DNA of 35,344 nt from the NCBI GenBank assembly GCA_026706395.1, contig JAPOYU010000124.1, positions 1 to 35,344 on the forward strand, given 5' to 3'. The DNA comes from Chloroflexota bacterium (GTDB taxonomy: Bacteria; Chloroflexota; Anaerolineae; Aggregatilineales; Phototrophicaceae). Every line of letters starts with the position of its first letter. The first letter of the stretch is position 1. Shown here one piece after another: positions 15,244 to 22,958 of this stretch. The translations under genes were made by a program, and so were the position numbers. The notes under the pieces were generated by a model that was not told the origin of the DNA, ran no database searches, and saw only the letters and a list, made by a program, of their open reading frames with translations.

Positions 15244-16188
15244 ATGGACGGCGGACTCAAACAAGAAATCGCTGCCAAGGGATACGCGATCGTCGAGGGC
15301 GTGCTCGATTCTGACGCGATCCAAGAAATCGCGGCTGACTATGAACAGTTGCTGGACCGTCTGGCGCTGGAGTGGCACGCGCAGGGTCGCATCTCGTCAG
15401 CATTTGACGGGCTGCCATTTGCCGAGCGCCTGACCACCGTGATCAGCGACAGCAACGAAGACCTCTTTCAGCATTTTGACATCACGCTGCCGAACGACAC
15501 CGTGACGCCGGAGACGCCTTTTCATGTTAGCCGAGCGACTTATGACTTCCTGCGGAATGAGGCGCTGCTGGACAAAGTGGAAGAAGTCATCGGTGGAGAA
15601 ATTCTCTCCAACCCCATCCAGCATGTGCGAATCAAGCCGCCGCAGCATAGGGTTGAGAGCCTGTCGAGCAATTTGCTCAAGGCGACCGGCTGGCATCAAG
15701 ACCGGGGCGTAGCGCGCGAGGTCGCCGACGACAGCGGTATGCTGACGGTGTGGATCGCGGTCACCGATGCCACGCTGGAGAACGGCTGCCTCAAAGTGGC
15801 GCCCTACAGCCATCTGAACGGTCTTGCTGTACATTGCATGCTGGATCACTTGAGGATCCCCGATCAACTCCTGTCGGGCGAGCCGCTGCCGCTGCCGATC
15901 AAAGCAGGCGATGCCATCTTCATGCACTCTGACACGCAGCATGGCTCGCTGCCGAATGTAAGCGACACGATCCGCTGGAGTTTTGACCTGCGTTACCAGC
16001 CGATTGGCTTGCCAACCGGGCGTGATGAATTCCCCAGCCTGGTGGTGCGCAGTCGCGAGAATCCGGCGCAAGTGGGTGACTACGAAAGCTGGCGCGAGGC
16101 CTGGTACAGCGCGCGCGATTACCTGGCCGGCGTTGACGATCGCGAATCCACCAACCGCTGGGACGGTACGGCGATTGAATGCGCCTGA
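15244..16188 (+). CDS. phytanoyl-CoA dioxygenase (PhyH) family protein
   Basis: The product is an Fe(II)/2-oxoglutarate-dependent oxygenase of the PhyH family, 314 residues. The iron-binding H-x-D is in GWHQDRGVAREV, and the distal His and the 2-oxoglutarate Arg follow in IFMHSDTQHGSLPNVS and DTIRWSFDLRYQPIG. The segment between (DSGMLTVWIAVTDATLENGC) is the typical PhyH core strand pair. ATG 15244 is preferred over GTG 15238 because GGGAGG at 15233-15238 is then a properly spaced ribosome site. It follows znuB but has its own promoter with a palindrome. Substrates of bacterial PhyH proteins are varied, so none is proposed. Confidence 0.88.
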   Translation: MDGGLKQEIAAKGYAIVEGVLDSDAIQEIAADYEQLLDRLALEWHAQGRISSAFDGLPFAERLTTVISDSNEDLFQHFDITLPNDTVTPETPFHVSRATYDFLRNEALLDKVEEVIGGEILSNPIQHVRIKPPQHRVESLSSNLLKATGWHQDRGVAREVADDSGMLTVWIAVTDATLENGCLKVAPYSHLNGLAVHCMLDHLRIPDQLLSGEPLPLPIKAGDAIFMHSDTQHGSLPNVSDTIRWSFDLRYQPIGLPTGRDEFPSLVVRSRENPAQVGDYESWREAWYSARDYLAGVDDRESTNRWDGTAIECA

Positions 16189-16269
16189 GACCGCGGACGG
16201 ATACAGCTTTTCTGAACTGGCGCAGGCGCCGTACATCTCCGTCCAGTCTTATCGATGAATAGCGATATC

Positions 16270-16298
16270 CGGACAAATGCGACGCTTTGCGTTAAAAT
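16270..16298 (+). promoter_or_regulatory. promoter of the SRPBCC gene
   Basis: A -35 CGGACA (16270-16275, 4 of 6) and a -10 TAAAAT (16293-16298, 5 of 6) have a 17-base spacer. The expected transcript starts near 16305, before the ribosome site GGAGGAG at 16331-16337. Confidence 0.55.
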
Positions 16299-16341
16299 AC
16301 GCGGGCTATAGCTGTTGGCCTGCAATGGACGGAGGAGAATC

Positions 16342-16776
16342 TTGCGCTACCAGACGGAAGTAATCATCAATCTGCCGCGAGAGCGTGTGATTGAACTCTT
16401 CGATAGTTTCGAGAATCTAAAGAAGTGGCAAGAAGGCTTGATCAGCCACGATCACATCAGCGGCGAGCCGGGACAGCCGGGGGCCAAGACAATGCTCTTG
16501 TACCAGATGGGCAGCCGGCGAACCGAGATGATCGAGACAATCATCGCGCGGGACCTGCCCGACGAGTTTTCCGGCACTTATGACGCCAAGGGCGTGCACA
16601 ACATTGTGAAGAATTATTTTTACGATGAGGGCGATACCACCCGTTGGGTGCTTGATTCCGACTTTCAATTCCACGGATACATGCGCATCATGTCGATCTT
16701 CATGCCGAGCGGCATGTTCAAAAAGCAGACGCGGCAAACGATGGAAGCATTCAAGAAGTTCGCCGAGAACGCCTGA
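16342..16776 (+). CDS. SRPBCC (START-like) family protein
   Basis: A small protein of 144 residues with the helix-grip fold used to hold hydrophobic ligands. It begins RYQTEVIINLPRERVIELFD then SFENLKKWQEGLISHDHISG, the usual SRPBCC opening. A beta-rich middle follows (GAKTMLLYQMGSRRTEMIET) and a long C-terminal helix closes the fold (KKQTRQTMEAFKKFAENA). TTG 16342 is taken as the start because GGAGGAG (16331-16337) is 4 bases upstream; the frame opens earlier at 16315 but has no ribosome site there. Its stop is one base from the stop of the convergent DinB gene. Ligand and role are unknown. Confidence 0.75.
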   Translation: MRYQTEVIINLPRERVIELFDSFENLKKWQEGLISHDHISGEPGQPGAKTMLLYQMGSRRTEMIETIIARDLPDEFSGTYDAKGVHNIVKNYFYDEGDTTRWVLDSDFQFHGYMRIMSIFMPSGMFKKQTRQTMEAFKKFAENA

Positions 16777-16777
16777 G

Positions 16778-17239
16778 CTAGCGCCGGTCGAGCAATTGAC
16801 GCGTCATGCCGGCGTGGCCCAGGTGCTCCGCCGTATGGTCCAGCCCGCGCAGCAGCGCCCAACCGCGCGAGAATCTCTGCGGCGGCCAATGCCGATAGCG
16901 GCTCACATCGACGATTTCGCCCAATCGGCTTGCCGATTGCCCGGGGAAAACTTCCTTGCAAAAAGCGACATTCGCCTCGAATCGTTCGGTGAGTTGGCTG
17001 AGCTCATAGCCCGACGCGCGGAACTCCGCCGGACGGTCTCGCGTGATCATATCGTCCACCACCGCGCCGAACCAAAAGCGCTCGGCCGCAGTCACATGCA
17101 CCGCCAGGACGCAGCACGAACTCATGTCCGGCCCCGGCGACCAATCGAGTTCTTCGGTCGTCAAGCCATCCATGTACCGCGCGTATTCGGCATGCAACCA
17201 TTCCAGGCGACTGATCGCTTCGGCGAATATCGGCTCCAT
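16778..17239 (-). CDS. DinB-family (DfsB-like) putative metal-binding protein
   Basis: The 153-residue protein has the DinB/YfiT four-helix-bundle pattern. Possible metal ligands are His in LAVHVTAAERFWFG and the pair in LDHTAEHLGHAGMTRQLLDR, the classical H...HxxH-like arrangement. Some members are thiol-dependent S-transferases; others have no known role. ATG 17239 is preferred over GTG 17248 because GGGGAG lies 8 bases before the ATG but abuts the GTG. The gene starts 35 bases after rsfS on the same strand, so it may share its transcript. Confidence 0.75.
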   Translation of the reverse strand: MEPIFAEAISRLEWLHAEYARYMDGLTTEELDWSPGPDMSSCCVLAVHVTAAERFWFGAVVDDMITRDRPAEFRASGYELSQLTERFEANVAFCKEVFPGQSASRLGEIVDVSRYRHWPPQRFSRGWALLRGLDHTAEHLGHAGMTRQLLDRR

Positions 17240-17274
17240 TGAACTCACTCCCCTTCCAAGTAAAGGACTTGCGC

Positions 17275-17640
17275 TTACTGGATGCGCAGCATCACCCTTG
17301 AAGCGGCGTCCCAGAGTTCTTCCAGCCGATAATAATCGCGGCGGTCCGGCGAGAAGAAATGCGCCACCACATCGCCGTAGTCCATCACTATCCAGCCGTG
17401 TTCCGCCCTCCCTTCGTTGGTGAAGGGCAGCTTCTTGTATCGCTCTTTGACGTCTTGTCGAACGGTCTCAGTCAAGGCGCGCAGATGACGCTCGTTATCG
17501 CCGCTGCAGATGATGAAGAAATCGGCGATGATATTGTCCGGTCGCAGATCGAGCAGCAGAATATCCTCCGCTTTACGATCCTCCACAAGCTCTACAATGT
17601 GGTGAGCCAAGTCTAATGATTGCAAATACCGGGTCTCCAT
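17275..17640 (-). CDS. rsfS: ribosomal silencing factor RsfS
   Basis: RsfS binds ribosomal protein uL14 and blocks joining of the 50S and 30S subunits when nutrients are low. The 121-residue frame shows the DUF143/Iojap core: AHHIVELVEDRKAEDILLLD, then NIIADFFIICSGDNERHLRA and the C-terminal GWIVMDYGDVVAHFFSPDRR followed by DYYRLEELWDAA. ATG 17640 is chosen over the open frame to 17745 because family members start just before this first helix and the extra 35 residues look non-coding. A DinB-like gene follows on the same strand. The usual partner genes (nadD, leuS) are not adjacent. Confidence 0.92.
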   Translation of the reverse strand: METRYLQSLDLAHHIVELVEDRKAEDILLLDLRPDNIIADFFIICSGDNERHLRALTETVRQDVKERYKKLPFTNEGRAEHGWIVMDYGDVVAHFFSPDRRDYYRLEELWDAASRVMLRIQ

Positions 17641-17775
17641 GTCGTCACCGTCGGGCAATGCTGGAAGTTTAGCACAGAACGCATCTTGGTGATACGCGCG
17701 CTTCGGATTGGGCAGTTGAGGAAGGCTGACAAATCCGCTGTACAACAGGCTTGAATTACTCTAGCATCCCTTCTC

Positions 17776-18627
17776 ATGGACATCCGACATCCCTTATTTG
17801 AGAAGGTGATCGATTGGGCGGACGGCGAGGCCGCAATCTGCGCCGTCGTCGTCACTGGCTCGCTGGCCCGCGGGGACGGTTCCATCGACGAGTATTCCGA
17901 TCTTGATGTGCAAATCATCACGCGGGACATCAAGGCTTACAGCGCTGACGACAGTTGGCTGGATGCGCTAGGCGAGGTCTGGATTCGCTTCCCGCTCAAC
18001 GAAGATCTGCCCTATCGGCTGGTGTGGTTTGCCGGCGGCTACAAGGTCGACTTTCAATTCATCGCCGTCGATCAGGTCCGAGCCGAGTTGGACAGCGGCG
18101 CGATGAGCGATGAGTATCAGCGCGGCTACATCGTCGTGCTGGACAAGGACGGGCTTTACCGCGATCTGCCGCCATCGCCGCGTACCTTTCCTTCTCCGCC
18201 ATCACCGAGCGCGGACGAAGTCCTCGCTACGATTAACGAGTTCTGGTTCGAGGCGATACACGTCGCTCAGTTCATCCGCCGGCGAGAATTCTGGGTGGTC
18301 AAATGGCGCGATTGGACGATGAAGGAGGACCTGCTGCGACTGCTGGAATGGCATGCCCGCGCGACCGGCGACGACGTCAACACCTGGCTACTTGGCAAGC
18401 GCATCCTGGATTGGGCGGATGACGAGGCGTTCCATGCCATAAAGGAGATATGGACCGGTTGGGATGCAGCTGAATCTTGGCGAGGGCTGTTGACACAACT
18501 GGCGTTGTTTCGCCGCTTGTCGGTTGAACTCTGCGCCGCGCTCGGGATCGATTACAGCGATGCGACGCATCGAGAGATCGAAGGATACATCCACCGCCTA
18601 TACAAAGAAGATCAAGAAGCGCATTAA
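17776..18627 (+). CDS. ANT(6)-like nucleotidyltransferase (streptomycin adenylyltransferase family)
   Basis: The 283-residue protein matches the AadE/ANT(6) family in size and layout. An N-terminal nucleotidyltransferase core carries VVVTGSLARGDGSIDEYSDL with the metal-binding aspartates in EYSDLDVQII. The C-terminal helical domain contains RREFWVVKWRDWTMKEDLLR and LLEWHARATGDDVNTWLLGK, the region aligned with the aminoglycoside-binding helices. Known members adenylate streptomycin at the 6 position. This one is a chromosomal homologue with no mobile-element context, so it may act on another substrate. It reads divergently from rsfS and overlaps the convergent UPF0173 gene by 4 bases. Confidence 0.75.
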   Translation: MDIRHPLFEKVIDWADGEAAICAVVVTGSLARGDGSIDEYSDLDVQIITRDIKAYSADDSWLDALGEVWIRFPLNEDLPYRLVWFAGGYKVDFQFIAVDQVRAELDSGAMSDEYQRGYIVVLDKDGLYRDLPPSPRTFPSPPSPSADEVLATINEFWFEAIHVAQFIRRREFWVVKWRDWTMKEDLLRLLEWHARATGDDVNTWLLGKRILDWADDEAFHAIKEIWTGWDAAESWRGLLTQLALFRRLSVELCAALGIDYSDATHREIEGYIHRLYKEDQEAH

Positions 18628-19307
18628 AGAGTCACTAGGCCATTGGGCTCAGGCACGATGGGCACAGCGTCGGTTTCGCCGGCCACCCGCTCGGCCCAGG
18701 CATGGGGATCCTGTTCAATCGGCGGGAAGGTATTGTAGTGCAGCGGCACGACAGCTTTGGGCTTCAACAGCTTAACCGCTCTGATCGAGTCATCGATACC
18801 CATAGTGAAGCAGTCGCCGATGGGCAGCAACGCGAGATCGAGGCCCTCATCGCCGATGAGTTGCATATCGCTGAAGAGGCTGGTATCGCCGGCGTGATAG
18901 ATGGTGGCGCCGCCGCCGCGGATGACAAAGCCGTTGGGTTGCCCGCCGTAGGTGCCATCAGGGAATGACGAACTGTGGAAGGCGATAGTCCATTTGGCGC
19001 TCATCCAGTCGTTGCGATAGGTGCCGCCGGGATTGCCTTGATAAACATTCTGTACGCCGTGCGCCAGAAACCAGTCGCCCATTTCAAAGTTGCAAACCAC
19101 CAAAGCGCCGGTGCGTTTGGCGATTTCGACGGAATCACCGACGTGATCACCGTGGGCATGTGTCAAGAGAATGATTTCGGCATCGAGGTCCTTCGCCGCG
19201 GCCCGCGCCATCGGATTGCCGCTGACAAAAGGGTCGATGAGGACCTTGTGGCCATCAATATCCAGGGAACAAGCTGAGTGCCCCAACCATCGTACTGAAA
19301 CAGACAT
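18624..19307 (-). CDS. UPF0173 metallo-beta-lactamase-fold hydrolase
   Basis: A 227-residue MBL-fold hydrolase of the UPF0173 (YtkL) group. It begins MSVSVRWLGHSACSLDIDGH, with LIDPFVSGN as the usual second strand. The metal motif is LLTHAHGDHVGD (HxHxDH), with further ligands in VCNFEMG, IYHAGDTSLFSD and VVPLHYNTFP. Family members are soluble enzymes with unsettled substrates. ATG 19307 is chosen because GGAGG lies 5-6 bases before it; TTG 19322 would place the start over that site. A 27-base inverted repeat covers its promoter (19321-19347). It ends within the stop of the convergent nucleotidyltransferase gene. Confidence 0.9.
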   Translation of the reverse strand: MSVSVRWLGHSACSLDIDGHKVLIDPFVSGNPMARAAAKDLDAEIILLTHAHGDHVGDSVEIAKRTGALVVCNFEMGDWFLAHGVQNVYQGNPGGTYRNDWMSAKWTIAFHSSSFPDGTYGGQPNGFVIRGGGATIYHAGDTSLFSDMQLIGDEGLDLALLPIGDCFTMGIDDSIRAVKLLKPKAVVPLHYNTFPPIEQDPHAWAERVAGETDAVPIVPEPNGLVTL

Positions 19308-19320
19308 GTCACCCTCCACC

Positions 19321-19350
19321 AATCACATCTGATTGTCAGGTGTGATTGTA
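19321..19350 (-). promoter_or_regulatory. inverted-repeat operator overlapping the -10 box of the UPF0173 gene
   Basis: AATCACATCTGA (19321-19332) and TCAGGTGTGATT (19336-19347) are inverted arms with 11 of 12 matches around TTG. On the minus strand a -10 TACAAT (19345-19350) overlaps the distal arm, so a bound repressor would block transcription. Confidence 0.5.
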
Positions 19351-19491
19351 GCACCCTCGTCAACTCAATGCGAAACTTGTGAGCGTATTACAAACGTCGG
19401 GCAACATCAAAGATGTAAACTGCAAATTCCCTGGCAAAGCGGCTAGAATCGATTCGGCAAGCTCTGCTTTAGGAACTAAGGAACTCATAAT

Positions 19492-20391
19492 ATGGGAGAA
19501 AAACGCAACATGTCGAACGACAACAGACGCGGTATTCCCTATCTGCTTGTATTGCTGCTTTTGCTGATCGCCGTGGGAGGCGGGGCGGCGGCCGGCATCC
19601 TCGGCTATATCTGGATCACCGGCGGCTCCGGCGAAGCCAGCCTGTCTGTCGAAGACGCGCTGGCGACGCTTGAGGCCAGCGAGGATACAGTGGCGGATGC
19701 CGTCGGTACGGCGATCGTCGATGTGGCGAACACTGTGATCGCCGATGCCGTCGCTGTGGCTGTAGCCGAGGCGGTAGATACGAGCGTCGCGGCAGCAGTG
19801 GATTCCAGCGTCGCCGCGGCGATGGAAGCGCTGGCCCCAGAAAGCGAGCCGATCGAGTTCAGCATTGTGGCAGAGGAAAGCCTGGCCAGCTTCACGCTGG
19901 AGGAAGATCTGCGCGGCGTGCGCACGACGGTAATCGGCTCTACCAATGAGCTGGGCGGGCGGGTCACGGTCGATTTGGCGGACCCAAGCGCCTCCGTCAT
20001 CGGCACGATCCTGGTCAACGCGCGGACTTTGGAGACCGACAACAGCTTCCGCAATCGCGCGCTGCGCAGCCAAATCCTCAAGTCGGCGCAGGACGAATTT
20101 GAATTCATCATCTTCGAGCCGCGCGAACTCAGCAACTTCTCGGCAGATGCCGTGGGCCTGGGCGAGACGATCAGCTTTGATATCAGCGGTGATTTGACCG
20201 TCGCCGGCGAGACGCGGGGTGTTACATTCAAGGCCTCGGTCACGCTGGACAGCGAAACGCAAATCAGCGGCAGCGCTTCGGTAAATCTGCTGCATGCCGA
20301 TTTCGGCCTGGTGATACCCGATGTGCCGTCGGTGGCGAACATCACTGATGATGTGGATTTGCGTTTGGAGTTCGTCGCGCGGGCGGGCTGA
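19492..20391 (+). CDS. membrane-anchored YceI-like protein
   Basis: The 299-residue protein has a cytoplasmic start and one membrane helix (PYLLVLLLLLIAVGGGAAAG, about residues 17-36). An Ala/Val/Asp-rich linker (about 50-115, with repeated VADAV/VAAAV elements) leads to a C-terminal YceI-like beta barrel. The barrel shows EPIEFSIVAEESLASFTLEE, the LVNARTLETDNSFRNRALRS segment, FEFIIFEPREL, SGDLTVAGETRGVTFKASVT and HADFGLVIPDVPSVANITDD, in the normal family order. YceI proteins bind isoprenoid-like lipids. AAGGAA at 19478-19483 supports the ATG at 19492. A hairpin at 20418-20444 follows the stop. Confidence 0.82.
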   Translation: MGEKRNMSNDNRRGIPYLLVLLLLLIAVGGGAAAGILGYIWITGGSGEASLSVEDALATLEASEDTVADAVGTAIVDVANTVIADAVAVAVAEAVDTSVAAAVDSSVAAAMEALAPESEPIEFSIVAEESLASFTLEEDLRGVRTTVIGSTNELGGRVTVDLADPSASVIGTILVNARTLETDNSFRNRALRSQILKSAQDEFEFIIFEPRELSNFSADAVGLGETISFDISGDLTVAGETRGVTFKASVTLDSETQISGSASVNLLHADFGLVIPDVPSVANITDDVDLRLEFVARAG

Positions 20392-20417
20392 ACGATATAG
20401 GCGCTGTGCCTTGATTT

Positions 20418-20444
20418 GCGGGCGAGCCAAGGCTCGCCCCTACA
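20418..20444 (+). repeat. GGGCGAGCC hairpin repeat (copy 1), possible terminator
   Basis: GGGCGAGCC (20420-20428) and GGCTCGCCC (20431-20439) form a perfect 9-base stem with an AA loop, followed by CTACAAGTTTT. It lies 28 bases after the YceI-like gene and could end its transcript, although the T run is delayed. A variant copy is at 24971-24996. Confidence 0.55.
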
Positions 20445-20515
20445 AGTTTTCTCGAGTGTTGGTGACCGCGCTAAAGGATGTCGCCACCTCGCGACTACCC
20501 TGAAACGGCCAGGTC

Positions 20516-20524
20516 TGCGATAAT
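20516..20524 (+). promoter_or_regulatory. extended -10 promoter of the ITPase-IMPDH fusion gene
   Basis: TGCGATAAT is an extended -10 element. It would start transcription near 20531, which supports translation from ATG 20562 rather than the upstream in-frame ATG at 20478. No -35 match was found. Confidence 0.4.
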
Positions 20525-20561
20525 TCACGTAGCGCCCCTATCGACCCCGGAACGAGCCGAA

Positions 20562-22814
20562 ATGCCCAGACCGCTCTACACGACCGAGCCCAAGGTCATC
20601 AACACGCTGCAAGCGCGCAGCGCCGCCCTGCCCTACCTCGAAGTCGCCACCACCAACCGCAATAAGTTGGCGGAGTTTCGCCGCCTCTTGCCGGGTTATG
20701 AAATCGTCGGGGTGAAGCTCGCTATCGAGGAGATACAGAGCCTAGATCCTTACAAAGTCGCCGCGCACAAGGCGATCGAAGCTTACAAGGCGAATGACTA
20801 CAATCCGATCCTGGTGGAGGAGACATCGCTGTCGCTGCGTGGCTTGGGCGGGCGTCCTGGCACTTATATCAAGGACTTCTGCGAAGAGGGGGAAATGCGG
20901 CGGATGATCGTCGAGAGTTGGCTGGCCGGGCGTGATCGCGCTGCTTTGGCCAAAGTTCTCATCGCCGTTTTCGATGGCGGCGAGGTGCAGATCCGCGAGG
21001 GCAATACCGCCGGCAGCATCGCCCAGCGCCTGCGCGGGACCGATGGCTTCGGCTGGGATGATATGTTCATTCCCGAGGGCGCGAGCCAGACCTTCGCCGA
21101 GATGGGCGCCGCCGACAAAGATCGCTTCTCGATGCGGCGCAAGGCTTTGGAAGCGCTGGCCGAGCAGCCTTTCGAGCTGGGCCAGGCTGTATTCATGATC
21201 CCCGAGCCGTATCGACAGGAAGTGGAGCGGGTGGATTATGCCGCGCTGAACGACGAGGCGGCGCTGAACTTCGCTTTTGCGCTGGAAGCGCTGGAGGATG
21301 ACAACCCGCCGAACAGCGAATTCGCCGCGCCGAATTACCAGCCGATACAATACGAGGAGAATATCTATTACAGCCGTTATCTGCCCAAAGCCGATAGCCG
21401 CAGCATCGGCTTGATCCTGACCGATGTCGACCGCGGCACGCTGAATATGAACAAGAACGGCAATCCGATTATTTGGCAGTTTGGTCCGGAGCGGCGCACG
21501 CTCAGCCTGGCGCAACGGGCCGATTTCTTCCGCAGCAACCAAAGCGCCGAAGTTCTCGCCACGCTCGACCGCATCGCGGACGGCAACACGATTCCGCCGC
21601 GCAGCAACCAGCGCTCGGGCACAGTGGAGACCGTGCTGGGGCTCAACGAAGCGCCGTATATCACCAGCACCTATTCCTGGAAGGACTTGGGCTATCGCAA
21701 GATGTCATCGGCGCGGCATGTCTCGCGCACGCTCAGCGCCGAATGCGGACTGTTCAACCGCATCGGCAAGTATCCGCGCAGCGTGCTCGGCTTCGGCTCC
21801 ATGCCCGCCATATCCGGCTGGCGCGATGTGTTGGTCGCGGCGGCTATCGGCCACCACGCCATCTTCACGCATCGCAACAGCATCTTCGCCGGTTACATCG
21901 ACCGGCAGGCGGCCGTCATCAATGCGGCGAAGGATGTGCTCAAGCGCTTGCATCTGCACGATACCGACTATGAGCGGGCCGCGCGCAACATCGGCGCCGC
22001 CATCGGCTGCAGCAATGTGGCTGAAGAAGTGGCTGCCGCGCGCTATCTCTATGAGCACGCCGGCGTCCGGCTCTTTCGCATCTACACCATCAACTCCGAC
22101 CCGCGGGTGATAGACGCAGCGGCGGCGATCCGCGCTGAATTCGGCGATGACATCGAGCTTTTCGTCGGGCAGGTCAGCGACAAGGCGCAATGCCTCAAGC
22201 TGATCGCGCCGGAAGCGCGTGTAGACGGGCTTTTCTTCGGGCATGGCGGGGGACGGCAGTGCACCTCGGCGACCAATGGCATGGCGGTGACCACGCTGGA
22301 AGAGGTCTACAGCATCACGACGGACGAGCGTTTCAATCATGTGACCATCGCGGTCGAAGGCGGCATCGGCACATCCATGGGGCACCTGCTGCTGATGGGC
22401 GTCGATCTCATCTCGTACAATCAGCAACTGGCGCGCTGCGTCATCGAGCAGGGCGATATCTTCTTCGAGCACAAGAGCGGCAAGGTCTGCATGCCTTATC
22501 ACGGCAGCGCTTCGGCGCCGACGATGATCATCGAGAGCGCTAATCCGGCCTTGGCGCGGAAGCGGCTGCGCCCCGGCGGCCGGACACGCAATGTCGAGGG
22601 CAAAGCCGGCTACCGCTTCTTCGAGGAGAAAGCCAACTCGATGGTCTTCTACATCAATACCTTCAAGCATTACGCGGCGCGGGCGCTGGCGGATGTCGGC
22701 GTGAGGGATATCCGAGAGCTGCGCGAGTTCGTGGGGGACAGCGATGAGGAGTTGATCCGCGTGGTGAGTTCGCAGGCCAGCGCGGTGGGTCAGGCTTACG
22801 GGAATTGGATGTGA
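20562..22814 (+). CDS. fusion: ITPase (HAM1/RdgB) domain + IMP dehydrogenase/GMP reductase-like barrel
   Basis: This 750-residue protein joins two purine-nucleotide folds. Residues 24-215 are a HAM1 pyrophosphatase, which cleaves ITP/XTP: VATTNRNKLAEF (28-39), ILVEETSLSLRGLGGRPGTY (83-102), and FGWDDMFIPEGASQTFAEMG followed by KDRFSMRRKALEAL. Residues from about 380 resemble the IMPDH/GMPR barrel: IFTHRNSIFAGY, FFGHGGGRQCTSATNG with Cys567 at the catalytic loop position, VTIAVEGGIGTSMGHLLLMG, KVCMPYHGSASAP (compare YRGMGS), then VEGKAGYRFFE and a C-terminal ALADVGVRDIRELREF. Residues 225-330 form a linker of unknown fold. No CBS domains and no clear flap Arg-Tyr pair are seen, so the barrel's activity is open. 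Confidence 0.8.
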   Translation: MPRPLYTTEPKVINTLQARSAALPYLEVATTNRNKLAEFRRLLPGYEIVGVKLAIEEIQSLDPYKVAAHKAIEAYKANDYNPILVEETSLSLRGLGGRPGTYIKDFCEEGEMRRMIVESWLAGRDRAALAKVLIAVFDGGEVQIREGNTAGSIAQRLRGTDGFGWDDMFIPEGASQTFAEMGAADKDRFSMRRKALEALAEQPFELGQAVFMIPEPYRQEVERVDYAALNDEAALNFAFALEALEDDNPPNSEFAAPNYQPIQYEENIYYSRYLPKADSRSIGLILTDVDRGTLNMNKNGNPIIWQFGPERRTLSLAQRADFFRSNQSAEVLATLDRIADGNTIPPRSNQRSGTVETVLGLNEAPYITSTYSWKDLGYRKMSSARHVSRTLSAECGLFNRIGKYPRSVLGFGSMPAISGWRDVLVAAAIGHHAIFTHRNSIFAGYIDRQAAVINAAKDVLKRLHLHDTDYERAARNIGAAIGCSNVAEEVAAARYLYEHAGVRLFRIYTINSDPRVIDAAAAIRAEFGDDIELFVGQVSDKAQCLKLIAPEARVDGLFFGHGGGRQCTSATNGMAVTTLEEVYSITTDERFNHVTIAVEGGIGTSMGHLLLMGVDLISYNQQLARCVIEQGDIFFEHKSGKVCMPYHGSASAPTMIIESANPALARKRLRPGGRTRNVEGKAGYRFFEEKANSMVFYINTFKHYAARALADVGVRDIRELREFVGDSDEELIRVVSSQASAVGQAYGNWM

Positions 22815-22958
22815 GCCTGCCTGGCGGCCTCCCGACAAGGGATGACATCGGGCTGGAAATACATTTTGATCCTTGCTACGCTCGGTCAGTGATGCCAATA
22901 CGTCTTCAGATGCATAACTCGCTGAATGCTTATGATAATTGATGACGGAGCGCCAAGA

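Noticed and set aside
19360..20430. 356-codon minus-strand frame opposite the YceI-like gene
   Set aside because: The residue pattern is a typical antisense artefact; the plus strand has a ribosome site, membrane helix and YceI motifs.
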